Shown here piece by piece: positions 24,078 to 32,644 of a DNA stretch of 64,000 nucleotides (positions are counted from its first letter, which is position 1; the number at the start of each line of letters is the position of its first letter). A program made the position numbers and the translations under genes. The DNA is from Oscillospiraceae bacterium (GTDB lineage Bacteria; Bacillota; Clostridia; Oscillospirales; Oscillospiraceae). The notes beneath the pieces were generated by a model. That model did no database searches. It was not told the DNA's origin and saw only the letters and a program-made list of their open reading frames with translations. Location of the stretch: contig SVKO01000006.1 in assembly GCA_015068455.1 (NCBI GenBank), positions 1-64,000 of the forward strand, read 5' to 3'.

Positions 24078-25711
24078 TCTCCCGCAGACTGCGCCGCCCG
24101 CTGTGCGCCCTGATATGTCTTTTATTCTGCCTTTCCCTGGCCCTGCCGGCGCTGGCGTACTCCGGCGTCAGCAACTGGGCGAAGGAGGATGTGGATGCGG
24201 CAGATGCCCTGGGCATCGTCCCGGAGGAGCTGCAGAAGCGCGCCCTGACCTCGGCAATGACTCGTATGGAAATGTGCCATATGGCGGTGAACGCTTTTGA
24301 AAAACTGACCGGAAGCAGCCTGTATCCCGCCAAGCTGGATCATTTCAGCGATACCCGCGACGCCGACGTGTGCGTCGCTTACGAGCTGGGCATCGTCGGC
24401 GGCTTCCCCGACGGCACCTTCCGCCCGACGAATCCCATCACACGCCAGGAATTTGCCAAGGTCACGGGTAATTTCCTCAACATCCTCGGCTGGTCGGAGG
24501 ATGCGCAGACCCTGAGCGACTTCGCCGACGAAAAAAATGTTTCCAACTGGGCGAAGCCCGCTGCCGCCGACATGGTCCGTATAGGGATCGTCAACGGCGA
24601 TAATAAAAACATGCTCAATCCGGGCAAGTCCGTTTCCTACGAGGAGGCGTGCGCCCTGTTCTTCCGGGCCTATCAGATGTTCGAGAACGGCGAGGACGTC
24701 GGCACCATCGGTGCGGCGGAGACCGTGGGAGAGGAAGGAGAAATCGTCTTCAACGGTCTGAGCAACTGGGCCAGGGCGACCGTTACGCAGATGTACGGTA
24801 TGGGCCTGCTTCCCGAATCTGCCGTCCAGATGCAGATGAATCTTCCCATCACGCGCGGCGATCTGTGCGAGATGGCGGTCCGGATTTATCAGAGCGTCAG
24901 CGGCACGGTCCCGGCAGCCGACGATGCCGCGTTTTCCGATACCGACCGGCAGGCCATTCTGCAGGCAAAGAAGCTGGGGATCGTCAACGGATATCCCGAC
25001 GGCACGTTCCGTCCGGATGGCGTGCTGACCCGCGAGCAGATGTTCCAGATCACGGGGAATCTTCTAAAGGCCTGCGGGCACCAGGAATTGACGGATGAAC
25101 AGCTTCTGACGGAGGCTTTCTCCGATTATACTAGCATCGGCGGTTGGGCAAGGGAATGCATCGCCACCCTTTTCCGGATCGGCGTCATGCGCGGCGACAA
25201 CCAAAGCCGTGCGCTGCCCCAGTCGCAGACCTCCTGCGAGCAGGCCATCGCCATGTTTATGCGCACCCTCAAGCAGGTGGGCAAGTGGTATCAGAACCAC
25301 CCGCTGAGTAAGATCGTCGGCCCCCTGACCTCGCCGAACAAAGCGCTGCAGGTGGTGGATCTGGCGAAGAGCTTTGTGGGCTATCCCTATGTGTGGGCGG
25401 GCGCCAATCCCTCCGTCGGCTTTGACTGCTCGGGTCTGGTGTACTACGTCTACAAGCAGATGGGTTACAACATCCAGCGTGACGGCGACGGGCAGGCCGG
25501 CAACGGCATCGCTGTGAAGGAGTCGGACATGCAGCCCGGCGACATCATCATCTTTGCCAACAAATATACCGGAGCGATCCAGCATGTCGGACTGTACATC
25601 GGCGACGGAATGATGGTGCATGCCCAGTCCAGCCGGACAGGCGTGGTCATCAGCCGCTACGACTACGATAAGAACAAGTACATCTATACCATCCGCCGCA
25701 TCATTTACTGA
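24074..25711 (+). CDS. SLH-anchored NlpC/P60 endopeptidase
   Basis: A 545-aa secreted enzyme with a signal peptide (about 1-28), six SLH-like repeats in two triplets (about 30-410; GGFPDGTFRPTNPITRQEF, NGYPDGTFRPDGVLTREQM), and a C-terminal NlpC/P60 domain at about 425-545. The catalytic Cys is in FDCSGLVYYVY, the His in QHVGLYIGDG and the third residue in MVHAQSS. It likely splits peptidoglycan stem peptides while bound to wall polymer. It is translationally coupled to exonuclease III, an unusual pairing that may be only positional. Confidence 0.9.
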   Translation: MISRRLRRPLCALICLLFCLSLALPALAYSGVSNWAKEDVDAADALGIVPEELQKRALTSAMTRMEMCHMAVNAFEKLTGSSLYPAKLDHFSDTRDADVCVAYELGIVGGFPDGTFRPTNPITRQEFAKVTGNFLNILGWSEDAQTLSDFADEKNVSNWAKPAAADMVRIGIVNGDNKNMLNPGKSVSYEEACALFFRAYQMFENGEDVGTIGAAETVGEEGEIVFNGLSNWARATVTQMYGMGLLPESAVQMQMNLPITRGDLCEMAVRIYQSVSGTVPAADDAAFSDTDRQAILQAKKLGIVNGYPDGTFRPDGVLTREQMFQITGNLLKACGHQELTDEQLLTEAFSDYTSIGGWARECIATLFRIGVMRGDNQSRALPQSQTSCEQAIAMFMRTLKQVGKWYQNHPLSKIVGPLTSPNKALQVVDLAKSFVGYPYVWAGANPSVGFDCSGLVYYVYKQMGYNIQRDGDGQAGNGIAVKESDMQPGDIIIFANKYTGAIQHVGLYIGDGMMVHAQSSRTGVVISRYDYDKNKYIYTIRRIIY

Positions 25712-26111
25712 TGGCCGCGAGATAGATTTCATCGCCGTGCCGGAACGCGTTCATACGTTCCGGCGCGGCGAAAAAATTCATGGGTCCGTCCGTGCGCCAG
25801 CGGATCGCCCGCACAGGTCCCCCGGGCAGAAAGCGGATGAGTCCGTCCTCCGCCGGCGTCCAGAGTCCGTCGGACGGACACCATGCAGCGGCCCGGTTCG
25901 GCATCGACGGAAGCGCGGCTGTGCTGACGCGCCGATGCAGCGTCATCGCGCCGTCCTCCGGGCAAAAGACGCCGAAGGGCCTCTCATCCAGATACAGCCG
26001 GAGGATCTCCGGGCCGGGGGCGATGCGTGCAGAGAGGATCCGGTACAGTCCGGCATCCTCGATCCGCAGCGTTCCCGCCGGCGCGTCCCGGCGAAAAATT
26101 GTCAGTTCCAT
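25701..26111 (-). CDS. Hypothetical protein
   Basis: A 136-aa protein with no recognised domain. It begins MELTIFRRDAPAGTLRI, and the predicted structure is mostly beta strands, ending in a short tail. The last 11 bp overlap the convergent SLH-NlpC/P60 gene. Its GGAGG ribosome binding site lies inside the 3' arm of the hairpin at 26115-26150. The zinc-ribbon gene is upstream on the same strand. Confidence 0.65.
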   Translation of the reverse strand: MELTIFRRDAPAGTLRIEDAGLYRILSARIAPGPEILRLYLDERPFGVFCPEDGAMTLHRRVSTAALPSMPNRAAAWCPSDGLWTPAEDGLIRFLPGGPVRAIRWRTDGPMNFFAAPERMNAFRHGDEIYLAAISK

Positions 26112-26114
26112 ATA

Positions 26115-26150
26115 AAACGCCTCCGCGCAAGCCTATGCGCGGAGGCGTTT
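26115..26150 (-). terminator. Hairpin: terminator that also holds the next gene's ribosome binding site
   Basis: A 14-bp perfect stem (AAACGCCTCCGCGC / GCGCGGAGGCGTTT) with an 8-nt loop. Read on the minus strand it ends in TTTT like an intrinsic terminator, and GGAGG in its 3' arm is the ribosome binding site for the gene starting at 26111. Confidence 0.75.
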
Positions 26151-26152
26151 GA

Positions 26153-26521
26153 TTATGTTTTCTTTACAAACTGGTTGCCGCATTTCGGGCAATGGATGTT
26201 GATTTTTCCGCGGCCACGGGGCACCCGGACGGTCTGATGGCAGCGAGGGCAGGAATAATAGCGGCTGTTGCGGTCGCGCAGACGGTTGAGCTGCTGCATG
26301 TATTTCTGATTCTCCAGCCGGCGGCGATTGACGTTCCGCGAGAACATGCGGTAAAGGCAATAACCCAGCGGGAGGTAGGAAAGCACCGTCAGCACCGGAA
26401 GGGAGAAGAGCATGCCCACGACGGCCAGCGCAACGCCGAGGATCAGCAGGGCGTTGTTCAGCTGATCCGGGCCATAGCGCCCGTACATGAAGCGCGCGAA
26501 GCTCTCTTTCCAACGCTGCAT
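26153..26521 (-). CDS. Membrane protein with C-terminal zinc ribbon
   Basis: A 122-aa protein with two hydrophobic helices (about 25-58, LLILGVALAVVGMLFSLPVL and LPLGYCLYRMF), a basic coiled region, and a C-terminal zinc ribbon with CPRC and CPKC knuckles about 20 residues apart. Such small proteins are widespread in Oscillospiraceae and have no assigned role. It is followed by a hairpin and then the 26111 gene. Confidence 0.75.
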   Translation of the reverse strand: MQRWKESFARFMYGRYGPDQLNNALLILGVALAVVGMLFSLPVLTVLSYLPLGYCLYRMFSRNVNRRRLENQKYMQQLNRLRDRNSRYYSCPRCHQTVRVPRGRGKINIHCPKCGNQFVKKT

Positions 26522-26633
26522 GGCTGCAATCCCTCCCCATTACCGAATTCCAGTTTTGATATCCCTATTATAGTGAGGTTCCGGGGATTTTCAACCGGTT
26601 GCGCTTGAAGTTTACGAAATGTTCACTTTATGT

Positions 26634-27524
26634 TCACTTTTTTTCGCCGCTCAGGATCGCCACGGCGCCCAGAATCAGGACAATGCCCGCCAGAGCGTCG
26701 GCGCTGACCGCCTCGCCGTAGGCGATCAGCCCCACCAGAGCGCCGAACACCAGCTCCAGGGAGGCGACGACGGAGGCCCGGCCCGTCTCAAGGAAGCGCA
26801 GGCCGTTGGTATAGAGCACAAAGGCGGCGAAGCCCGTGATGAGGCCGTGCAGCGCCATGGTCACAAGCAGCGCCGGCCGGGCAGCAGCCGCGGCGAAGAT
26901 CTCGCCGGGGCGGGCGAGGAGCAGGCAGCCCAGGGCGCAGAAGGCGAAGGAATAGAAGGTGACGGTCCAGCTGTTATAGCCCCGGTCCAGGGCAAAGCGG
27001 CCGAAGATCGAGTAGAGCGCGTAGCTCAGGCCGGAGCCGAGCCCCAAAAGCAGGGCCGTGGGCGTGAGGGAGAGCCTGCCCCGGGCGATGCCGGAAACCA
27101 GAGCGCAGCCGACGAAAGCGAGGATCAGGCACAGGAGCTTGCGCCCGGTCATGCGCTCATGGAAAAACAGCAGGCTCATGAGCATCACAAAGGTCGGCGC
27201 GGTGTAAAGCAGCGTGCCCGCCAGAGCCAGGCTCGTGACCTGGACAGCCTGGTTATAGCAGAAATTCATGCACAGCAGGCTGAGGATGCCTGCTCCGGCG
27301 AAGCACCACAGATCCCGCAGACGGATGCGAAACAGCTCCCGGTGGAACAGGATCAGATAGACCGCCATGGCCAGCAGACCGACGCCGATGCGCACAAGGG
27401 TGATATCCCAGACGTCCAGACCGGCTTCCGACAGGGTGCGCACAAACAGGCCGATGATGCTCCAGCAGGCGGCCGCCAGAAGCACCAGGATCGTTCCCAG
27501 GATGGATTTACGATTGTTCTTCAT
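26634..27524 (-). CDS. EamA/DMT-family transporter
   Basis: A 296-aa integral membrane protein with ten predicted TM helices in two EamA repeats. The segment LALAGTLLYTAPTFVMLMSLLFF in the first repeat and the matching VVASLELVFGALVGLIAYGE in the second are typical of drug/metabolite transporters. The ATG at 27524 overlaps the 3' end of nth by 17 bp, so translation is probably coupled. The substrate is unknown; relatives export amino acids or small metabolites. Confidence 0.85.
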   Translation of the reverse strand: MKNNRKSILGTILVLLAAACWSIIGLFVRTLSEAGLDVWDITLVRIGVGLLAMAVYLILFHRELFRIRLRDLWCFAGAGILSLLCMNFCYNQAVQVTSLALAGTLLYTAPTFVMLMSLLFFHERMTGRKLLCLILAFVGCALVSGIARGRLSLTPTALLLGLGSGLSYALYSIFGRFALDRGYNSWTVTFYSFAFCALGCLLLARPGEIFAAAAARPALLVTMALHGLITGFAAFVLYTNGLRFLETGRASVVASLELVFGALVGLIAYGEAVSADALAGIVLILGAVAILSGEKK

Positions 27525-28146
27525 AGCTTTTACAGTAGGGAGACAGGGAGCAGAGCCCGCACTTCGGCGCCCGGGCAACGCACACGGCGCGGCCGTGGAG
27601 CACGATGCGGTGGCAGAAATCGCTGCTTTTTTCCGGCGGCAGGAGGGCGCGGAGCTGATGTTCGATTATTTCCGGGTCCTTGCCGCTGGCCAGGCCAAGC
27701 TTGTTGCAGATGCGGATGCAGTGGGTATCCACCACCACGGCCCCCGGTTTTCCATAGATGTCGCCCAGCAGCAGATTTGCCGTCTTGCGGCCCACGCCGG
27801 GGAGCTTCAGCAGCTCCTCCATGGTGTCGGGCACCTTTCCGCTGTACTCAGACAGGAGCATTTGACAGGCCAGCACGATGTCCCGCGCCTTGTGCTTATA
27901 GAACCCGCAGGAGTGCACATAGCGCTCCACCTCCTCCACATCGGCTTCTGCGAAGGATTCCAGGGTAGGGAAGCGCGCAAAGAGCGCCGGCGTCACCATG
28001 TTCACCCTGGCGTCGGTGCACTGGGCGGACAGCCGCACGGCGATCATCAGCTCGTAATCCTTTGGATACTGCAGGGCGCACAGGGCGTCGGGATAATCCT
28101 TTTCTAGCGCCTGGATGACGCCGTCGACCCGTTCGGAAAGCTCCAT
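27508..28146 (-). CDS. nth: Endonuclease III
   Basis: A 212-aa DNA glycosylase/AP lyase for oxidised pyrimidines. AAGGAGG precedes the ATG at 28146. The helix-hairpin-helix is LPGVGRKTANLLLG with the catalytic Lys, the catalytic Asp lies in VVDTHCIR, and the 4Fe-4S cluster motif C-x6-C-x2-C-x5-C is intact at the C-terminus (CVARAPKCGLCSLSPYC). It is transcribed divergently from rarA. Confidence 0.95.
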   Translation of the reverse strand: MELSERVDGVIQALEKDYPDALCALQYPKDYELMIAVRLSAQCTDARVNMVTPALFARFPTLESFAEADVEEVERYVHSCGFYKHKARDIVLACQMLLSEYSGKVPDTMEELLKLPGVGRKTANLLLGDIYGKPGAVVVDTHCIRICNKLGLASGKDPEIIEHQLRALLPPEKSSDFCHRIVLHGRAVCVARAPKCGLCSLSPYCKSYEEQS

Positions 28147-28202
28147 GTCGATTCCTCCTTTTGTGGCAAAGTATAACAAACTTTTCACCCATTCGCAACC
28201 CC

Positions 28203-28230
28203 TTGACATCGGGTGCAAATGCGATACAAT
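28203..28230 (+). promoter_or_regulatory. rarA promoter
   Basis: TTGACA (28203-28208), 16-bp spacer, TACAAT (28225-28230), 25 bp before the ATG. Confidence 0.75.
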
Positions 28231-28255
28231 AAAAAAATAGAAGGGAGGCGATCGC

Positions 28256-29521
28256 ATGTATCAGCCGCTGGCGGACGAGCTCCGTCCCACCACCCTGGAC
28301 GAGGTCTACGGTCAGGAGGAGATCCTGGGCGAGGGGAAGATGCTGCGGCGTCTCATCGAGTCCGGCAAGATCCCGAATCTGATCTTCTACGGCCCTTCGG
28401 GCACCGGCAAGACTACCGTCGCCAACATCATCGCCGAGCGTACGCAGCGCAAGCTCTGCAAGCTCAACGCCACCACGGCGTCCACCTCCGACATCAAGGA
28501 GATCGTATCCCAACTGGATACCATGCTGGCGCCCAACGGCGTGCTTCTGTACCTGGACGAGATCCAGTCCTTCAATAAAAAGCAGCAGCAGACTCTGCTT
28601 GAGCACATCGAAAACGGCAAGATCACCCTGATCGCCTCCACCACGGAGAATCCGTATTTTTACGTTTTCAACGCCATCCTCAGCCGCTCGACGGTGTTCG
28701 AGTTCAAGCAGATCTCTCCTGAAGCGGCCATGCAGGTGGTGCGGCGGGGCATCGAATATATGCGCGGGAAGACGGGACTCACCGTCACCGCGGAGCCCGG
28801 CGCACTGGAGCACATCGCTTTCTCCTGCGGCGGCGACCTGCGCAAGGCTCTAAACGCCGTGGAGGTGCTGTTCTCCGCCGCCGGAGCCGACTCGGACACC
28901 CTGGAAATCACCTTGGCCGACGCCAAGACCGTGACCCAGCGCTCCGCCATGCGCTACGACCGGGACGGCGACAGCCATTTCGACTGCCTGTCCGCGCTGA
29001 TGAAGTCCATCCGCGGCTCGGACCCGGATGCGGCGATCCATTACCTGGCCCGCTTCCTGGAGGCCGGGGATCTGCCCGCCTGCTGCCGGCGCATCCTGTG
29101 CTCGGCCTGCGAGGACATCGGCCTGGCCTATCCGCTGGCCATTCCCATCGTCAAGGCCTGCGTGGACAGCGCCCTGCAGCTTGGCCTGCCCGAGGCGCGG
29201 CTGCCCCTGGCGGACGCAGTCCTCTTCCTGGCCACCTGCCCGAAATCCAATTCCGGCTGCATGGCCATCGACGCCGCCCTGGGCGACGTGCGCCGCGGCA
29301 GGACCGGCCCCATCCCCCGGGAGCTGCAGAACGTTCACGCCGACAGCGCCGGCCAGGAGCGGGAGCAGGGCTATCTCTATCCCCACAATTATCCCCACAA
29401 CTGGGTGCAGCAGCAATACCTGCCCGACGCCCTGGTGGACACACAATACTATCAGCCCGGGCAAAACAAGGCCGAGCAGGCCGCAAAACGCTACTGGGAC
29501 GAGATCAAAGGAGGCAAATGA
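28256..29521 (+). CDS. rarA: Replication-associated recombination protein A
   Basis: A 421-aa AAA+ ATPase of the RarA/MgsA/WRNIP1 family. Walker A is GPSGTGKT (46-53), Walker B LYLDEIQSF, sensor 1 STTENP. The C-terminal MgsA domain holds PACCRRILCSACEDIGLA, then HNYPHNWVQQQYLP, a family signature. It acts at stalled replication forks. The stop overlaps the start of the DUF951 gene. Confidence 0.95.
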   Translation: MYQPLADELRPTTLDEVYGQEEILGEGKMLRRLIESGKIPNLIFYGPSGTGKTTVANIIAERTQRKLCKLNATTASTSDIKEIVSQLDTMLAPNGVLLYLDEIQSFNKKQQQTLLEHIENGKITLIASTTENPYFYVFNAILSRSTVFEFKQISPEAAMQVVRRGIEYMRGKTGLTVTAEPGALEHIAFSCGGDLRKALNAVEVLFSAAGADSDTLEITLADAKTVTQRSAMRYDRDGDSHFDCLSALMKSIRGSDPDAAIHYLARFLEAGDLPACCRRILCSACEDIGLAYPLAIPIVKACVDSALQLGLPEARLPLADAVLFLATCPKSNSGCMAIDAALGDVRRGRTGPIPRELQNVHADSAGQEREQGYLYPHNYPHNWVQQQYLPDALVDTQYYQPGQNKAEQAAKRYWDEIKGGK

Positions 29522-29703
29522 TGGACGTCAGGCTGGGCGATGTGCTGGTGATGAAAAAGCCGCACCCCTGCGGAAGCAGGGAATGGTCCGTCATGCGTAC
29601 GGGCATGGATTTCCGGCTCAAGTGCCTCGGCTGCGGCCATGAGGTGCTCCTGCCCCGCAGCAAGGCGGAGAAGAACATTCGGGAAATACGCCGGGAGAAA
29701 TGA
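29518..29703 (+). CDS. DUF951 family protein
   Basis: A 61-aa protein that fits DUF951 well (MDVRLGDVLVMKKPHPCGS, then FRLKCLGCGHEVLLPRSKAEK). Two ATGs in tandem (29518 and 29521) can start it; the first overlaps the rarA stop. The Cys residues (C, CxxC) suggest a small zinc site. In other Firmicutes the gene neighbours DNA replication genes such as parB or ychF. Function is unknown. Confidence 0.85.
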   Translation: MMDVRLGDVLVMKKPHPCGSREWSVMRTGMDFRLKCLGCGHEVLLPRSKAEKNIREIRREK

Positions 29704-29812
29704 TTCTCGACGGCACGCGCCCCGGGATGGCCGCAATCGCGCTCGACCGGGGCCAAAACGCCCCGCCCCGGCGCGCACCGTACCGGGAAATCGAATATCC
29801 GCACGACGAACA

Positions 29813-29850
29813 GGCCGCAGTCCCGCCCGGGATTGCGACCTGTTTTTTAC
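29813..29850 (+). terminator. Terminator of the rarA-DUF951 operon
   Basis: An imperfect long stem (CAGGCCGCAGTCCC / GGGATTGCGACCTG) followed by TTTTTT. Confidence 0.75.
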
Positions 29851-29896
29851 GCGCCCGGCGCTACAATGGATGCAAAGCTGTGCGGGGAGGCGTGAT

Positions 29897-30727
29897 GTGC
29901 GGATCTATCTGGACGTCGTCTTTGTCCTCAACGGCGCGGTCAACTACTGCCTGCTCTGCGCTTCCGCCAGGGTATGCGGCGTGGTGCCGCGCCAGCGGCG
30001 GCTGCTCGCCGCGGCGCTCATCGGCGCGCTCTATGCCTGCGCGACGTTCCTGCCCGGCTTTGGCTTCCTTGCATGCGGGCTCTGGCGCATCGCCGTGTTT
30101 TCCGTCATGCTCTGGGCGGCTTTCCGGAGAAGACTTGTGCTGCCCGGTACGGTATTTCTGGCGTTCTCGCTGGCAATGGGGGGCCTGGTGCTGCTGCTGG
30201 GCGGAGCGTTGGGGGCGAAGATCTGGCTGCTGAAGGGCAGAGCCTATTATGCGCTTGGCGCGCCCACCTTGATGCTGACGGCGGGGGCGTTCTATCTTGG
30301 CGCGTGGCTCCTGCTGCAGGGCAGCATGGCGCATACCGGCGGCCTCATTCGGGCGAAGCTGCAGCTGGGGCATGCGGAAACGGAGCTTGTGATGCTGCGC
30401 GATACCGGAAACACGCTGCGCGACCCCTTCACAGGCCGTGCCGTCGCTGTGGTGGAGCGGCAGGTGATGGAGCGCCTTCTGCCGGGGATCAGCCTGGGGC
30501 GCGACGCGGCAGGCGATATGCAGGACCTGCACGCCCGCGCGCCGGAAATCAGAACGCGGCTGATCCCGTATCGCGCGGTGGGGACGGAAAAGGCGCTGCT
30601 TCTGGCCGTGCACTGCGACGTGGTGTACCTGGATGGGCAGAAGCGGCGGGACGTCTTCGTGGCGGTCTCGCCCACAAAGGTTTCCGAGAACGGACAGTAT
30701 GAGGGACTCATCGGGGAAGGAGAATAA
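29897..30727 (+). CDS. spoIIGA: Sigma-E processing peptidase SpoIIGA
   Basis: A 276-aa membrane aspartyl protease of the forespore-septum signalling pathway. GTG 29897 is chosen for the GGGGAGG 6 bp upstream and the typical MRIYLDVVFVLNG start. About five TM helices fill the first 150 residues. The C-terminal protease half carries the family active site DTGNTLRDPFTGR. In sporulating Firmicutes it cleaves the pro-sequence of sigma-E in the mother cell once SpoIIR is secreted. sigE follows with no gap. Confidence 0.92.
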   Translation: MRIYLDVVFVLNGAVNYCLLCASARVCGVVPRQRRLLAAALIGALYACATFLPGFGFLACGLWRIAVFSVMLWAAFRRRLVLPGTVFLAFSLAMGGLVLLLGGALGAKIWLLKGRAYYALGAPTLMLTAGAFYLGAWLLLQGSMAHTGGLIRAKLQLGHAETELVMLRDTGNTLRDPFTGRAVAVVERQVMERLLPGISLGRDAAGDMQDLHARAPEIRTRLIPYRAVGTEKALLLAVHCDVVYLDGQKRRDVFVAVSPTKVSENGQYEGLIGEGE

Positions 30728-31435
30728 ATGCGGATCGAAATCACGGGGATTCTGTCAAAGATGGGCGTGCTGCGCCCGTCAAAAATCATGTACATCGGGG
30801 GCAGCGACGTGCTGCCGCCGCCGCTCAAGGGGGCCGACGAGCAGCGGATGCTTGAGCTCCTGAGCCGGGGGGACGCGCAGGCGAAGCAGATCCTCATCGA
30901 GCACAATCTGCGGCTGGTGGTATACATTGCCCGCCGATTCGAGAATACGGGGGTCAATCTGGAGGATCTGATCTCCATCGGGACGATTGGCCTCATCAAG
31001 GCGGTGGGGACCTTCCGGACGGACAAAAAGATCAAGCTGGCGACTTACGCCTCCCGGTGCATTGAAAATGAAATACTGATGCACATTCGAAAAATATCGT
31101 CACAGAAGGCGGAGGTCAGCCTGGATGAACCCATCAACACAGACTGGGACGGAAACGAGCTGCTGCTCTCGGACATCCTGGGTACGGAAGCGGATACCGT
31201 CATCCGCCCCATGGAGGAGCATGAGGAGCGCACGGCCCTGCATGAAGCGCTGGAGCTGCTCAGCCCCCGGGAAAGGCGCATCATCTGCTGGAGATACGGC
31301 CTCTGCGGCCAACGGGAGCGGACACAGAAGGAGGTGGCGGATCTGCTGGGCATCTCTCAGTCGTATATTTCCCGCCTGGAAAAGCGCATCATGATACGGC
31401 TGCGCCGGGAAATGACCCGCCAGTGGTCGGCTTGA
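30728..31435 (+). CDS. sigE: RNA polymerase sporulation sigma-E factor
   Basis: A 235-aa sigma-70-family factor. Region 2 ([20 protein letters not shown], then [14 protein letters not shown]) and region 4 ([20 protein letters not shown]) match sigma-E nearly residue for residue. The conserved MYIGGS motif starts at about residue 21, compared with about 29 in Bacillus subtilis, so the pro-sequence removed by SpoIIGA is shorter here. It directs mother-cell transcription early in sporulation. Confidence 0.96.
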   Translation: MRIEITGILSKMGVLRPSKIMYIGGSDVLPPPLKGADEQRMLELLSRGDAQAKQILIEHNLRLVVYIARRFENTGVNLEDLISIGTIGLIKAVGTFRTDKKIKLATYASRCIENEILMHIRKISSQKAEVSLDEPINTDWDGNELLLSDILGTEADTVIRPMEEHEERTALHEALELLSPRERRIICWRYGLCGQRERTQKEVADLLGISQSYISRLEKRIMIRLRREMTRQWSA

Positions 31436-31436
31436 A

Positions 31437-31559
31437 CGCCGCCGCAGTGCCATGCCCGGAATGTCTGCGGCAGCACCTGATAGACGACGCCGTCATTGGC
31501 GTCGATGAATGCATGGACGCCGGCATCCTTAAAGCGCCGCCGGCCATAAGCTGAGAGGG
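31437..31559 (-). pseudogene. N-acetylmuramoyl-L-alanine amidase fragment
   Basis: On the minus strand about 40 codons read like the core of an Amidase_2 domain: VHAFIDANDGVVYQVLPQ followed by AWHCGG, the family's zinc-site region. The upstream and downstream parts of the domain are missing, and the end runs into the antisense of sigE. It is probably a decayed lysin or prophage remnant between sigE and the next gene. Confidence 0.55.
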
Positions 31560-31618
31560 GATTGCGCGACGAGTTCATTCGTGCTATGATCGAAGCATCA
31601 AGGATCGGAGGTGCGCTC

Positions 31619-32221
31619 ATGAGTGCCATTGAGCAGCTGCTGCTGAGCCGGGAGTTCAGCTATCTGCCGCCGCTGTTTTATCACAATCCATATGCGCTGC
31701 GGTGCAAACTCGGCGCCGGCGGAGCGGCCGGCAAAGAGCAGGTCCGTCTTGCCGCACGCAGGGCAGGCGAGATCTATGACGTCCTGTTCCCGGAAGGGGC
31801 GGACGCGCTGTTCTTTCACCGGCTGACGTTTGACTCGGGGCCCGAGGATAAATGGCAGAGGCGATTTGTCCGGCCGTTCCTGCGGAAGTATCGCTGTGCG
31901 GTGATCACGGATCTGGAAACGGGGGAGCTGGCGGAAGAGGGACTGCGAAAAAGGGACCGGATCCTCTGTTATGCGGACGGGAAACGGTTCAACAGCAGGG
32001 GCTTGATCCGGCGGCTGGTCCGCGTCGATTTCGGCGGGAAGGGCGCGCTGGATACGAGTTTTGTCTCCTTTGAAAATGAATGCATCCTGTCGATCTACGA
32101 CGACCGGGGCTGCGACGTCGTTTTTGCTTCAAGGGAGAAATACCGGCAGTTTTTTTCGCTGCTTTCGCAATACCTGCTGGACTATGATCTGGAGGAAATG
32201 AAACGCAGATTCGAAGAATGA
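31619..32221 (+). CDS. DUF3885-like protein
   Basis: A 200-aa soluble protein. The ATG at 31619 has GGAGG 7 bp upstream. The beginning (LPPLFYHNPYALRCKLG) and middle (IYDVLFPEGADALFFHRLTF, later SIYDDRGCDVVFAS) resemble DUF3885, a family seen next to toxins and in accessory regions. I am not certain of the assignment. It has a strong terminator downstream and no clear operon partner. Confidence 0.6.
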   Translation: MSAIEQLLLSREFSYLPPLFYHNPYALRCKLGAGGAAGKEQVRLAARRAGEIYDVLFPEGADALFFHRLTFDSGPEDKWQRRFVRPFLRKYRCAVITDLETGELAEEGLRKRDRILCYADGKRFNSRGLIRRLVRVDFGGKGALDTSFVSFENECILSIYDDRGCDVVFASREKYRQFFSLLSQYLLDYDLEEMKRRFEE

Positions 32222-32262
32222 GCGCGGCGATCCGCCGCCCGGCCGGACCAAATGAAAAACCT

Positions 32263-32313
32263 GCATCCTGCGGGCGCAGAACGGACGGTTCTCTGCCTGC
32301 AGGATGCTTTTTT
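32263..32313 (+). terminator. Terminator after the DUF3885-like gene
   Basis: GCATCCTGC-GGGC-GCAGA / TCTGC-CTGCAGGATGC long stem followed by TTTTTT. Confidence 0.8.
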
Positions 32314-32354
32314 GGACCGAAATGTCTACGGGACGGGGTTTTTTCTTTTTTTGG

Positions 32355-32383
32355 TTGACTTTTTACCGGCACTTGTGTAAAAT
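32355..32383 (+). promoter_or_regulatory. Promoter of the valS T-box leader
   Basis: TTGACT (32355-32360), 17-bp spacer, TAAAAT (32378-32383). Confidence 0.75.
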
Positions 32384-32388
32384 GATGC

Positions 32389-32622
32389 CATATTGGAAAC
32401 GCCATGATGGGGAAGAAGCGGTGAACGTCCTTCCAGAGAGCGGCCGGCAGGTGCGAGGCCGCAGGATGCAGCCGGATAGGTCGCCCCGGAGCGGAGCGCT
32501 GAAATTGCAGTAGGCGTCTACGGGAGCTCCCGTTACAGAGCGAGAGTGTCCGCATTTTTGCGGGAACTCAGGTGGTACCGCGAAAGCTATTTCGTCCTGA
32601 GCTTTGTTCAGGGCTTTTTTTA
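32389..32622 (+). promoter_or_regulatory. T-box riboswitch leader of valS
   Basis: The conserved T-box GGTGGTACCGCG lies at 32571-32582 with a long upstream stem I region containing AGAGAG near 32437. A terminator helix (GTCCTGAGC-TTTG-TTCAGGGC) with a T-run ends about 20 bp before valS. Uncharged tRNA-Val would favour read-through. The specifier (a GUN codon) was not fixed. Confidence 0.93.
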
Positions 32623-32644
32623 TGGAATGAAGGAGATGTAATTT

